The notes beneath the pieces are model-generated. The model was not told where the DNA came from and did no database searches. It was given only the letters and a program-made list of their open reading frames with translations. DNA of 64,000 bases from Rapana venosa. Taxonomy: Eukaryota > Mollusca > Gastropoda > Neogastropoda > Muricidae. Position 1 is the stretch's first letter. Each line of letters begins with the position of its first letter. Below are positions 35,547-46,859 of this stretch, in pieces. The stretch spans positions 1,213,333-1,277,332 of the forward strand of contig CM054145.1 of assembly GCA_028751875.1 (NCBI GenBank), read 5' to 3'. A program made the translations under genes and the position numbers.

Positions 35547-36284
35547 CTGAATAGGGAAGGGAGGAGGAGAGAGATGAAAAATCAATCGTCAAACGGGCAG
35601 TTCATTTGAGAATACAGAGCACTGCGCACAACCTGAGCAGGTGAAGGGAGGGAGACAGGAATCAATGATCAATAATGAAAACAACAATGCTTCACAGTAT
35701 TTGCAGTACTTAGCCTTTTCATCTCTATTAGATCAAAGATGAATAATGATGAATAAAACTGCAATCTTTTATTTGTAATTTCATGAAATAGACTCGTTCG
35801 CATTTCATGAATTTCTGGACCTCATTGTAAAGTTTAGTGCGCGCACACACACATATACACTTACACACACTCTCTCTCTCTCCGCTTATTTTAATTATGT
35901 TCTCTCTGTATTATGAAAATAGCAAAAAGTCAAAAAAGTCATTTCAACTAAATTTAATTCTGTGTGTGTGCGTGTTTTCTCCCCCCCAAAATCAATGGAT
36001 CTCTTGACATAACGTTCAGGTCAGTTAGGGATTATGTATTGTTAAATATACATTTATCTTTTTAAATCATATTGTTGTTGTTGTAGTAGTAGGGTTTTCC
36101 CTTGTTTTGTTGATAGTCCCTAATTAGGGCAAGGGCCGGATGAAAAAAAAGTATGCGTATGCTTATTCTGTTACCCTTGAAAAATACAGATTCATTTATC
36201 TCTCTCTCTTTCTCTGTGCTTGTGTCTATCTGCTGGCTTCATGCAATGCATTCCAACTTCAGAGCAGCTCATTTCATTGTACAG

Positions 36285-36562
36285 GTTGCATGCTGGGTAT
36301 GTCCATGTTTCTGTAAGTAGCCCACCGAACCCTGACATAAGCTACAGGATCTTGAACATGCATATTTCATTTGATCTTCTACACATGTTACACGAAGGGA
36401 ATTAAGGCACTGGCAGGTTTGCACATGAAGTTGACTTGGGAGACTGTAAAAATCCCCATCCGTAATTCACTGGATGCTGCTGCAAGGATTCGAACCTAGG
36501 ACCTCACTGGCCCACAGGACTGAAGTCAATAGGCCTTAACCACTTGGCTACAGTGCCCATCA
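36285..36562 (-). mobile_element. tRNA-derived SINE (second family)
   Basis: On the minus strand the head has an A box TAGCCAAGTGG (36540-36550) and a perfect B box GGTTCGAATCC (36486-36496), spaced as in a tRNA. The body has AGTCTCCCAAGTCAACTTCA, GGTTCGGTGGGCTAC and ACATACCCAGCATGC. Body pieces of the same family lie at about 20158-20235 and 26785-26880. The acceptor stem does not pair well, so it is not a working tRNA gene. Confidence 0.75.
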
Positions 36563-37320
36563 ATTCATTTACATTGTAATGTACTGCATTTTTACATGTA
36601 TCATAAAATGCTATCCCCTGGAAGAAGAATATGGTACACCACCAGTGCCATCCTTTTCTCTGCTTCTATGAGCTGGTTTGCCGGATTCTATGTTAAAGCT
36701 GTGTGTGCATCTTCAGCATAGGATTTCAGTGAACTATCTTCCACCACATCCAGTGCCCAGATCACATGCCATGGAATAGGGTAAAACAAATGATTTTCAT
36801 ATACAAAAAAGTTTATTATGTTTTAGGGTAAAACAAATCTGTTTTCAAATACAAAAAAGTTTATCTTTGTTTTTTAAATCACAAAAATTAAAAACATTTT
36901 TTACAAGTCTGTTATTACATAGATTCAAACCATAAACGTCTTGCTTCCAAGAACAGTACATTCATTTTCAGGACAGTGAACTACATAATTATTATACTGA
37001 TTTTGATAGTACTATGTTTGAAAGAATAGCCTGAAAAAAACCATCATGAACCTAAAAAACAACAACAAAGGATTTGTTTTTTAAAAAAAGAAAAAAGGAA
37101 GACATATTGCTCTTATAAGACAACAATTGCCAGGTGTGTGTGTATGGGGGGGGGGGATATTTTTTCTATGTGTTGTTTTGTTTTCATTTTAGGAATTTAA
37201 AAAAAAACCAGGAATGCGTGAAAGAAAAATGTAAAATGATCGGACCCATTATAAAATAAAAGAGATGGCATAATAATCATTTTAGAAAAAATAAATCTAG
37301 TCAAAGGGTTGAGAACAGAC
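36563..37320. other. AMN1 intron 2, left part, nothing recognised
   Basis: AT-rich intron sequence with a short G run at 37146-37154. No exon or element is seen. Confidence 0.5.
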
Positions 37321-37453
37321 CTTGGTAATGTTGTCATCAGTGATGAGCCCTCGTTTGCTCATCAAGGCCAGACAGGCCTGTTTTACAGCAAAGGGTGCTG
37401 TGGATAGTTCTTCTTCATGCTGCTTTAGACTGTTCACTACAGCCAGCGTACAT
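37321..37453 (-). CDS. AMN1: AMN1 exon 2
   Basis: After the first base (third position of a split codon) it reads CTLAVVNSLKQHEEELSTAP, FAVKQACLALMSKRG and LITDDNITK, aligning with the N-terminal helical part of AMN1 before the LRRs (vertebrate ...DKLIKIMSMQGRITDSNI...). The acceptor is GT-rich (TTTGTGTGCATGCACAG), the donor AAG|GTCTGT, phase 0. Its start phase fits exon 1 exactly: AT plus A makes Ile. Confidence 0.9.
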
Positions 37454-38918
37454 CTGTGCATGCACACAAACACACACTTGTCTGAATAAATTTATGTTTT
37501 TATTTTTTTTAATTACAGCATGCTCTGTTACCCTTTCTAAGCCATCAAGCCAAAAAATGCTTTCATTTTCAAGCTAAAGATGATGATCCTTTAACCTCAG
37601 TCTATTTTTTTTTTTCATTAATGGAATAATTCTGTAAGTGTAAGTGTCAAGTTTGTAAGCACTTAGAACTCTGATAAGAAAGATAAGGCACACAAAATAG
37701 CCTTACTTACTAATAACTTTGTAATAAGTGAGATCAGCAGACACACACACAAAACCACACTACTATTAGTATTACTGAGTACTATTTGCATACTGGGATG
37801 ATTGTGCCATCTCCTCTGTGAAAGATGGGTGTATTTTTTATTACACAAGTGCACAAAATGTCATGCATGCATTCAAACATAGGATTTGGATAGTCTCACA
37901 TAAATGATTTGCAGGGGATTACTCCAAATAGAATTGGAACCCAAATTAGCTCTAGGAAAAAAATTCTTTTTAATTTATGAGCTCTGTGGCAAAGTGAAGC
38001 CACAGCCCCAGATTATTTCACACCATGAACAATGAACAGTTCTGTCCAACACTGCAAGTGCAACACTCCCAACAGGGATACTAATTCAGTAATTGCCAAG
38101 ACAAGACTAAGACAATCATGTTGTTGTTTTTTTAACAGCTATACAAACTTGGAATTTGCTGTGTTTAATGTGAAAGTTGATCCTGTTTTTATGCATTCAA
38201 AAACCCTATTGAGTTACAAAATGAAAATAAACTTTTTTGAACTTTATAATAATCACAATTTAGAAGACGACTCAACTCCCGAGTGCAATCTTCTTACTAA
38301 GTCAGATCAAGAAGTATTTTGATGAGTGCTTGAATAGCCAAGAGGCAGTTAGTCCCCTTGCTACTTTGCTAACTGTTAGTACAAGTTGCAACTACTAGTT
38401 TTAGTCAAAAACTAGAAGATCTGCTTGTGTTGTCTTATAGATTTCTAAAAATTCAGAATAGGTTTTTATACCCCACCCCCACCCCAGCCACCCACCCCTT
38501 GAAAAAACAACACCACCAAAACTGAACATAAAAATAATGAGTCCATATTTTAACTTAGCTCTTTTCAATTGATGAAAAAAAGCAGATGTTGCCCTTTTGG
38601 TTATACTGCTGATTTTTAAAAAAAAATGTCTATTCATTTCCTGGTGGTTTAATGCTCCTTTTCAAACTGATTTCTGTAAACAACAACAATAATCATCATC
38701 AAAATCATCAAAATATGATGATATTGATGATGGCAACGAAGAATGACGATGAGAGGGTGCAAAACACAGTGATTGAAAAGACAGATTTCTGTGTCCCATG
38801 CTTACAGTAATTACCACTATTTAAAGGCAAATACACGAATGATAAGCATAATGACAATCACAAATTTTTCTACCATTGACTTCAAAGTTACACTTGCAAC
38901 TGATAATATTAAACTTAT
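37454..38918. other. AMN1 intron 1, left part, nothing recognised
   Basis: AT-rich intron sequence with an imperfect ATC/GAT hairpin near 38695-38735. No exon or element is seen. Confidence 0.5.
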
Positions 38919-38929
38919 AAAGTGTTTAT
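38919..38929. repeat. target-site duplication, left
   Basis: AAAGTGTTTAT, repeated exactly at 42132-42142, directly flanks the RTE element. Confidence 0.9.
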
Positions 38930-41900
38930 GGTCCTTTCAGCCTGGAGTTTGATCGCTGTTGTTTGCGTCCCAGTCGCATATTTTCCACCTCCATCCTGGA
39001 ACGCTCCAATGGAAGGCGCGGTTGTTGGTATTCCGGGCCTCAACCGATCCGGCATGTCTTTCCTTGCAGTGTTGTCCATGTAGGTATTTCTGTGGGCGTG
39101 GATTGCTTGGCGGCGCCCATCTCCTCTCCAAGCTGCTATTTGCCCATAGCTGGGGATTTTGGGTCGGGTTATCTCCCCACTGAGACAGGTAGTACTGGGC
39201 TACAGGTTACCAGTAGCAGAGGAACGAACACCTCTGACTCTGACATGGAACATCCGTACCTTGCACGAATGTGGGAAGCTCCAAGAGCTAACCCATGAAC
39301 TTCGAAGATACGAATGGGACATACTTGGACTGGCCGAAGTCCGTTGGGTCGGATTCGGCCAAACAACTACAGAAGAAGATCACAAACTATGGTATAGTGG
39401 CGACGACTCCAAACACCAACACGGAGTAGGATTTCTTGTCAACAAGAAGAAGACTAACAGTGTCATCAGCTGTACCCCAATCTCAAGCAGACTGATCTCC
39501 ATGCGTGTCGCAGCAAAACCACACAACATGACCATCATACAAGTCTATGCACCAACATCAGACTACGATGATGAAGCAATCGAGTGTTTCTCACGAAGAT
39601 TGGAGAGCGCCATCAAATCAACTCCAAAGAAGGTACTTTCTCGTGATCCAGGGCGACTGGAATGCCAAGATCGGACCTGACGCTTATGACCAATGGCCAG
39701 GGACAGTAGGCCGTTTTGGCGTGGACGAAACTAATGATAGAGGTCTCAGACTTTTGGAATTCGCAAGCAAGCCACAATCTTACTGTCGCCAACACCTATA
39801 CCCCACAAGACATCAAGAAGAACGACGTGGCACTCACCAAATGGAAAGACACATAACCAGATTGACTACATCTTGGCCCCAAACGATTTAGTCGAGCATC
39901 AACAAGCCCAGACAAGAAGTTTCCCTGGCGCTGATATTGGCAGTGACCACGACATGGTACTCATGACCCTACAGATCAAGCTGAAGACCAAGAACCAGAA
40001 GAGAAATCCCCGTTTGCGGTTCAACATGGAAAAGCTGAAGGACCCCGAAGTCGCTGAAATCTTTAAAGCTGAGATAGGGGGCAGATTTGCAGCATTGAAT
40101 TTCCTCCAAGATGACATCAACAACCTCACTGAGACCTTCAGCAAGACCATTCAGGAGACAGCGCTGGAGATCCTTGGGAAAGAGAGGAAAAGAACCAACC
40201 GTGGGTTACCAACGATATCCTGGACCTGTGCGACCAATGTAGAGAGCTAAAGCCAGTGAAGAACAAAAACCCAGAAACGGCCGAAGAGTATAGAACAGTC
40301 AACAGGTCAATCAAGAAGATGACTGAAGCCATGGGGAACTGGATGTCAGAACAATGCTCCAAGGTTGAGAAGGCAATGGCGAAAGGAGACAGCAAAGAGG
40401 CGTACCAGACCATCAAGGTACTTAACCAAGTCCCAGCAGCCAAAGACCTCCGTTATTGAAGACAAAGAGGGGTCAGTCCTACAGAGAGCGCCAGTATCAT
40501 GAAGAGATGGACAGAATATTGCAGAGACCTGTACAACTACAAGCTGAAGGCTGATCCGAACAAACTCACGAGCAAGATCCCAGACCATCAGATCCTGAAA
40601 GCACACAGGTGCTGGAGGAAGAGGTAGAAGAAGCAGTAAGATCCTGAAATGAGCCAAGTCACCAGGGATTGACAACATCCCGGCTGAGCTCATCAAGAAC
40701 GGAGGCCAGAGATGATCAAGGCATTAACAATCATCTGCCAACGCATCTGGACCAGCAAAGAGTGGCCTGAACAGTGGACCCAATCCATCATTAGTTCCAC
40801 TTCCAAAGAAGGGAGACCTGAAGAAGTGCCAAAATTACAGAACAATCAGTCTGATAAGCCATCCAAGCAAAGTTATGCTACGCATTGCCTTGAACAGACT
40901 GAAACCACAAGCAGAAGAAATCCTATCAGAAGAACAGGCAGGATTCAGACCAGGTCGAAGCACTGTCGAGCAGATCTTCAACATCAGAATGCTCATAGAG
41001 AAGCATCTCCAACATCAACTACAGCTCTACAACAACTTCATTGACTTCAAGAAGGCCTTCGACCGAGTGTGGCAAGAAGCTCTGTGGCAAGTCATGAGAG
41101 ACTATAGCTTCGACGAGGACCTGATTCAAGTCATCCAGCGCTGTATGACAGCTCCCACAGTGCAGTCCTCATGGGTGGAGAAATCGGGGTTCTTCCGGAC
41201 TTCAGTTGGAGTCGACAAGGCTGCCCGCTATCCCCGTTCTTTTCAACGTGTTCCTGGAGAACATCATGCAGGAGGCCCTCCTTGACTTCAAGACCACAAT
41301 CACAATAGGAGGAAGGCCAGTCTGCAATCTTCGATTCGCAGACGATATTGATCTCATGGGCCGCAGTGAAGAAGAACTCCAGGATCTCACCACCAGACTG
41401 GAAACATCAGCCAATGCCCACGGTATGGAGATCAGCACGGAAAAGAGCAAGATCCTAGTGAACAGTACCACACCGACCACTCCACCAGCATCAAGATGAG
41501 TGACGAGACACTAGAGGAGGTGGAAACTTTCAAGTACCTTGGAGCAGTCATCACCAAAGAAGGCACGAGCACACAAGAAGTGAAGATCAGACTTGCTGTG
41601 GCTCTCTCCTCCATGACTAAGCTGGCGAAAGTGTGGAGAAACCACAACATCAGAACCCACACTAAGGTCAGACTCTACAAGGCACTCGTCACATCCATTG
41701 CCTTGTACAGCTGTGAAGCATGGACACTTACTGCCGATTTAGAACGTCGCATTCAAGCCTTTGAGATGAAGTGCCTCAGGCGGATCCTGAACATCACCTA
41801 CAGAGACCGCAAAACCAATGACTACGTCTGGCAGCAGATCGAGGCACTGGCTGGCAAACAAGAACCATTGCTAGATACAGTCAAACGGAGGAAACTGAAG

Positions 41901-42131
41901 TGGTTTGGCCACACAACAAGGCATAACAGCCTGTCAAAGACAGTCCTGCAGGGAATGGTGGAAGGAGCAAGGAGGCAGGGACGACCACGCAAAAGCTGGA
42001 TATCCAACATCAACGAGTGACCGGCCTCACTGTACCAAACCTCCTGAAAACAGCCCAGGACAGAACCATTTGGCGGTCCACTTGCAACGTACCCCAACGG
42101 TTGTCCCGACCAAGGGATGAGTGAGTGAGTG
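38930..42131 (+). mobile_element. near full-length RTE-type LINE in AMN1 intron 1
   Basis: A 3.2-kb non-LTR retrotransposon in the same direction as ARFGAP2/3 and antisense to AMN1. About 300 bp of 5' sequence precede an APE-type endonuclease (TWNIRTLHECG near 39246, GDWNAKIG near 39652, catalytic GSDHDMVL near 39942). The reverse transcriptase follows (EEQAGFRPGRS near 40930, FIDFKKAFDRVW near 41040, FADDIDLMG near 41335) and then the C-terminal KLKWFGH...GRPRKSW region. It ends in (GTGA)n. At least six frame changes break the single expected protein, so it is dead unless these are sequencing errors. The exact 11-bp target-site duplication marks the insertion limits. Confidence 0.93.
39159..42075 (+). 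pseudogene. RTE ORF: endonuclease plus reverse transcriptase, frameshifted
   Basis: The protein reads in pieces in all three frames: endonuclease N-half, endonuclease middle, endonuclease end with linker, thumb/linker pieces, RT fingers/palm, RT palm FADD box, and C-terminal domain with a last frame break just before the GLTVPNLL...RTIW tail. Each break looks like a one- or two-base change and no large part is missing. The relatives are RTE/BovB-like proteins common in marine invertebrates. Confidence 0.88.
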
Positions 42132-42142
42132 AAAGTGTTTAT
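42132..42142. repeat. target-site duplication, right
   Basis: AAAGTGTTTAT directly follows the GTGAGTGAGTG tail, matching 38919-38929. Confidence 0.9.
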
Positions 42143-42278
42143 AATCACACAGTACATCGTGGACTATATAAATCACGATCCCTTGCTATGGGCCTTTTAC
42201 TCAGTAGGCCTAGGTTTATGACATAGATTTGTCGTACAAGAAAATTAAAGGCTATACCACGACGAAATGACAACTTGC

Positions 42279-42325
42279 ATTTTAAACAGAGACGGTACTC
42301 GATCCCTTTCCACGAGAACCGCCAT
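42279..42325 (-). CDS. AMN1: AMN1 exon 1 (start codon)
   Basis: ATG at 42325 (minus) with G at -3 and G at +4 reads MAVLVERDRVPSLFK plus two bases. RVPSLFKI|CTLAV aligns with vertebrate AMN1 RVVSLLDLCLWSL without a gap once joined to exon 2. The phase fit requires the donor AT|GCAAGT, a GC-AG intron whose other donor bases are consensus. A nearby GT (GCAA|GTTGTC) would put exon 2 out of frame. Confidence 0.8.
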
Positions 42326-42450
42326 ATCTAAACAACCTCTCTCTCTCCAAGGGGAAAAACAGCGAATCAAAAAATAGTTTGCACATCAGTCCGTAGGTAT
42401 CAATGTTGATCACGTGATTAGCTCTTTCGGCTTGAAGAAACGTCACCAAC
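42326..42450. promoter_or_regulatory. bidirectional promoter / 5' UTRs of AMN1 and ARFGAP2/3
   Basis: Only 125 bp separate the two divergent start codons, so both transcription starts and both 5' UTRs must lie here or overlap the opposite gene. The region contains ATCACGTGAT (42409-42418), a perfect 10-bp palindrome around the CACGTG E-box bound by USF/MITF/TFE-type bHLH-ZIP factors. No TATA box is evident. Alternative upstream non-coding exons cannot be excluded. Confidence 0.7.
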
Positions 42451-42522
42451 ATGGCAGACCAACCCAGCAAAGCAGACATCACTGCTATTTTCAAGCGATT
42501 ACGATCTATACCAATTAATAAA
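42451..42522 (+). CDS. ARFGAP2/3: ARFGAP2/3 exon 1 (start codon)
   Basis: It reads MADQPSKADITAIFKRLRSI then PINK, the N-terminal helix of the ARFGAP2/ARFGAP3 family (vertebrate pattern M..EP.K..I..LFKRLRA.P.NK). The start has A at -3 and G at +4. Donor is AAA|GTAAGT, phase 0, joining exon 2 exactly where the zinc finger starts. ARFGAP2/3 stimulates GTP hydrolysis on ARF1 and works with coatomer in COPI vesicle traffic at the Golgi. Confidence 0.95.
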
Positions 42523-45289
42523 GTAAGTGTAAATGTGTTTACAATGAAATTCTATGTAAGCGGAAAAAGTTAGCAGGTCAAAGTCGTTTTGATTCGAATA
42601 GTTTAACAAATCGTCAGGCTAATTGCAGTACCAGTTGGTGTTTTCCTTGATTTTAATACGTGTCGTATTCTTGACTCAGTGGAATTGTGTAATCTGTGTC
42701 GACATTCTTTGGCTATTTGTGAATTTTTAACTAGCTTGACAGCGCAAAGAAACGCTGGTTAATTATGTCAGTGTGTATAGATGATGAAATATGTGAAATA
42801 AAACTGTGATCGCAACTGTCAACATCTTGACCTATCTTTTCGCAGTTGACTAACGAACAAGTGATCAGTCGACACATCTGATATTAAGATACTAGATAGC
42901 CTATAGGCTGTACACTATAGAATCAGTGAGTGATCACAAATGATACCATGATGGACACTTTATCTTTGATGCTCAGTCAAGGGTAGAGTTGTAGTGTCAG
43001 AAAGGCTACACAGTTAACATCTGACAGACCAGTTCAGAGGCACACATTCTGCAGAGGTTCTCTGTAGGCCCTACTGTAGTCAGCTGCACTTAATTTTATT
43101 TTTAGTCTTAAGTCTACCCATTCGTGCTTTCTGTTCTGATTGAGATGAGAAACCATTGATATTCTAATATCTAAAATGTTACAGCATCGGACTTTGTGAT
43201 TTTCTTACCCCACTCCCCCTCCACACCTTCACAGCCCTTTTTCTCTAATTATGACATTTGTCTTCCTGCCTTTTTCACTCAGTTTCTGGCTCTTTGTTGT
43301 TTTTATCTTTCTGTATTCCCATGTGTAAAAGCTCATATGAGTCATAATCAGAAGTCTGTCATAAGGAGGGTGCAAGTATTCCTTGATGTCGTGAAAATCC
43401 CATTTTTTGTTTGATTTAGTTTTGGGTGTTTTTGTTTTACCTTGTTTTGGTTTTGTTGTTCACTAGGGTTGTTTTTTTTAAGAAAAAAACTTTTGTTTGG
43501 GTGTTGTTTTTTTTGGGGGGGGGGGGGGATTTGGGAATTTGTACATTCATTAGAGATTTCAAATCAGTTTTTAAAACCTATGTTTTTCAGTTTCACAAGT
43601 GAAATTATTAGATATTGTTTTTATCACAGGACATTGTTTTTACAGATTACTTCTAGACAGGTTATACATGTGTGTATGTAATTTCTTTTTTGTTTTGTTT
43701 TTTGTTTTGTGGCTTTGTTTTTGTAATTTAAGCCAACTTTTCGTGTGGTAAATCAAATACGAGGTTGCTGCTTCACTGGGACTGGGAGAAATGTTGTACT
43801 GCTCCGGCACTAATAAGTCTTCATTTAGACCATTAATTTAAAGCCTGTCTTTGCATGCTGTAATAGTTCATATCGTCCATACCAATGGCCATAGCTGTGT
43901 AACTGAACGAGTGACTTTCTTGTGAAAAAGCTAGAAAGATGGGTTGTAAATGTGGGCGTTAGGTGCTGTGGATTCACACATGCAGTGACATGGGCTTAGA
44001 TATTCATTGGCTATTAAAGGAGTTTTAGGGGGGGGTTGTTGGAACCAAGAACCAAAGTTATCGAAGAGAAAAAATATGCCTCTGAAACAGTCACTTAAAG
44101 ATCGGACATAAGACTAAAAGCGGTCAAAATAATGTGGGAGTTTTTGTTGTTGTTTTTTTAGTATAAAAATTGCTAAATCAAATGCAAATATGGGGATTTT
44201 TCCCTTGGTAAATCTATTTTTTTTAATTAAGTTGTAGAACATGACTGTAAAAACAGGTTTCTTGTACTTGTTAAGTTGTTATTGATTTATAGGTTGAGTA
44301 GTTAGTTTTGGGAGCTGTACTGGATTGTTTCCATAGCAAGCGGGTATTAGAGTTAAACTGTTAAGACTTGAGTACTTTATTGATTTTTTAGGCTTTACTG
44401 GTAGTGCCCTTTATATGGTATGACTGAAAATGAGTTGTAAACAAAATTTTATCATTTTGACCCCCATGTCCCACCTTTATGAAATAAATAAAACCATTTC
44501 TGCAGGTTATTGCTATATAAATTCCATATATTATTATTATTATTTCAGGCTGTGACTATGTATGAGTATATCATCACTCTCAGTGAACAAAATTGATGTC
44601 AGATAGGACTTTAACTCTCTTTGATTTCCTATGTTACATTGCACTTGCAGAAAAAAAAAAAAACGTTCACAGTATTTGTATTTTTGTTGTATATAAAATC
44701 TCCCAACTGTTTAGGCATACAGTATCATGCACTTTATTATACTACAGAATTAATACGTATAATATTCCAAGTGTACAGTACAGTCAGCAGTACAACATCA
44801 ACATGACAGTGTCTCTGACATGACAGGGCACAGGCTCTGTGCATGATGGAAATTCCCACCAGGCCTGGTTTAAAAACAAAAAAAGTCGGGGGGGGGGACG
44901 GGCTGCAGCCATCATTGGTAAGAGTGAATATGTGAAGATAACTTCTGGCTGACCAGTGTAATTGTAAGGGAGTTAATTGCGTAATTTGTGCCAGGGTCAT
45001 TTACTGTGAAAGGGCATGAGTGATGGTCCAGTGTAACTCAACTGCAAGTCTGTGAGGGCATAGATGTGTGCTTGCAGGCAGGAGAGTATATGTGGTGTAG
45101 CATGAAGTTATGTATTGTATCATTCACACCCATTTATGTTACTGGCAGAGTAATGCATTTCCTGCTTGAAATTCAGGCTGTGCTGCCTGAGGAGAGCACA
45201 TCATTAGAGCACATCATTATTGCAGAGCCAACCAAAGTGACTCATCCCCCTTATCCCCCCCCCCCCCCCCCCCCCCCTCCCCTGTTACA
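42523..45289 (+). other. ARFGAP2/3 intron 1, unassigned part
   Basis: T-rich intron DNA with poly-G near 43515-43528 and a half-copy of the TATAAATTCCATATATTATT element near 44510. No exon or complete element was recognised. Confidence 0.5.
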
Positions 45290-45577
45290 ATGTTAGTGGT
45301 CACAGCACTCACTTTCCCCAAGGTAAGGTTAAGCAGCATCAAGTGTGGTTAGCAACTGGATGGGTGACCGTTATCATGCCTTGGCTTCAGTACAGTCCCC
45401 TAGTTCACCCAGCTGTAAAGGGGTTCCTGCCTTATTTAGGGTCAGGGAAGGTAAAGCAGCGAGGGAGAAGAGATGGGCACCGCCCTCAATATGCTGGCCT
45501 CAGGAGAAGCTGAGGTCTCTTGACAGCTCACTCACTTCCTAGCGACTGCATAGGTTATAGGACACCTTTACCTTTTC
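45290..45577 (+). mobile_element. composite tRNA-like/5S-like SINE, copy 2
   Basis: It starts in the A-box region (TTAGTGGTCACAGCAC), then the 5S-like module AAGGTTAAGCAGCATC and GGATGGGTGACCGTTATC, then the shared body (GTCAGGGAAGGTAAAGCAGC, CCTCAATATGCTGGCC) and the CCTTTACCTTTTC tail. A long C run lies just before it at 45257-45287. Confidence 0.8.
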
Positions 45578-46180
45578 TTTATCTTTTTTTTAAAACTGGT
45601 ATATGTTTCCATGTAGGCAAGAAAATGGCTTTGAAACATAATTTTGCCAGTCATTTAATTTATTCTTACATTACAAATGATTTTTTTCAACTTTCATGTG
45701 TGCTGGAGTATGTGTGCACATCATTACTTATGCAATGTTTGTTTTGAGTGTTTTGTTTCGGACTCAGTATCACTGTGTCACAGTGTGTGCCATGTTATTT
45801 GCCCAGGGTTTGATAATCTGTTATTTTAATCACTATTAAGATTACATTATTAATGCCAGTCACGAAGTTGCAAACATTTGTTTTACTCTCTATGCACACA
45901 CACCCCCTTTAAAAAATTTTTATAAATTCCAAAACATATTATACGTATAGCAAGTATGGCACCAACTCAGGTAAAGTGACATGCAAGTCATTAAAGGAAG
46001 CCATCAGTTTGATATTTTAAGAAATTGTTGCCCCCCCTCCCCCCCTCTTCTGAAAAAAGCCCAACAACAACAACCAAACCAAACCCGTGTACAAACATAC
46101 ATGCATGCATGCACACATGTGCACACACACTCACACACACTTACACAGTCGCACACAACAGTCACAACACACATACACAC

Positions 46181-46345
46181 AAAACCCCACAGAACAAAAG
46201 AGAAAAATTGGATTACTAAACTGCGCCTAAAAGAAACAAAAGGAAAACACACACACACACACAAAACCCCACAGAACAAAAGAGAAAAATTGGATTACTA
46301 AACTGTGCGTAAAAGAAACAAAAGGAAAACACACTCACACACACA
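46181..46345 (+). repeat. 82-bp direct repeat, two copies
   Basis: AAAACCCCACAGAACAAAAG and the following ~60 bp occur twice in tandem with two base differences, leading into the AC microsatellite. Confidence 0.9.
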
Positions 46346-46401
46346 CACACACACAACACACACACACACACCACCACACACACACTCACCACACACACTC
46401 A

Positions 46402-46484
<83 letters not shown>
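46334..46484 (+). repeat. long AC microsatellite in intron 1
   Basis: AC/CCA-rich stretch whose last ~80 bp (46405-46484) are a pure (CA)n run. It lies about 100 bp upstream of the (TG)n tract that forms the exon 2 acceptor. Confidence 0.95.
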
Positions 46485-46486
<2 letters not shown>

Positions 46487-46581
46487 TATCAGTGTAATAT
46501 CACTTTAAGTGAACAGAAGTAAAATTGAAGACACACCTTATCAGTGTATGTGAAAGTCTCATTTTTCACTCGTGTCATGAC

Positions 46582-46623
<42 letters not shown>

Positions 46624-46815
46624 CAATGCTTTGATTGCGGCAACAACAACCCCACATGGGCCAGCTGCACGTACGGCGTGTTCCTGTGCATCGACTGCTC
46701 CGCTGTGCATCGCTCTCTGGGCGTGCACTTGACCTTCATCAAGTCCACCAACCTGGACACCAACTGGTCGTGGCTGCAGCTGCGAGCCATGCAGGTCGGC
46801 GGCAACTCTGCCGCG
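46624..46815 (+). CDS. ARFGAP2/3: ARFGAP2/3 exon 2, catalytic ArfGAP zinc finger
   Basis: 64 codons, phase 0 at both ends. The C-x2-C-x16-C-x2-C finger is complete (CFDC, then CIDC) and is followed by the arginine finger in HRSLGVH, so the GAP site is intact. The peptide continues through [19 protein letters not shown] to MQVGGNSAA. The acceptor is unusual: an uninterrupted (TG)n run (46583-46620) goes straight into CAG, with no pyrimidine tract. Donor GCG|GTAAGC. Confidence 0.97.
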
Positions 46816-46859
46816 GTAAGCCAACGCTGGTGGTTGGGGGTTTTTTCCCCTTCCTCGCA

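Noticed and set aside
36285..36562. Possible tRNA gene with perfect A and B boxes
   Set aside because: The acceptor stem does not pair and a SINE body follows, so it is a SINE head rather than a functional tRNA.
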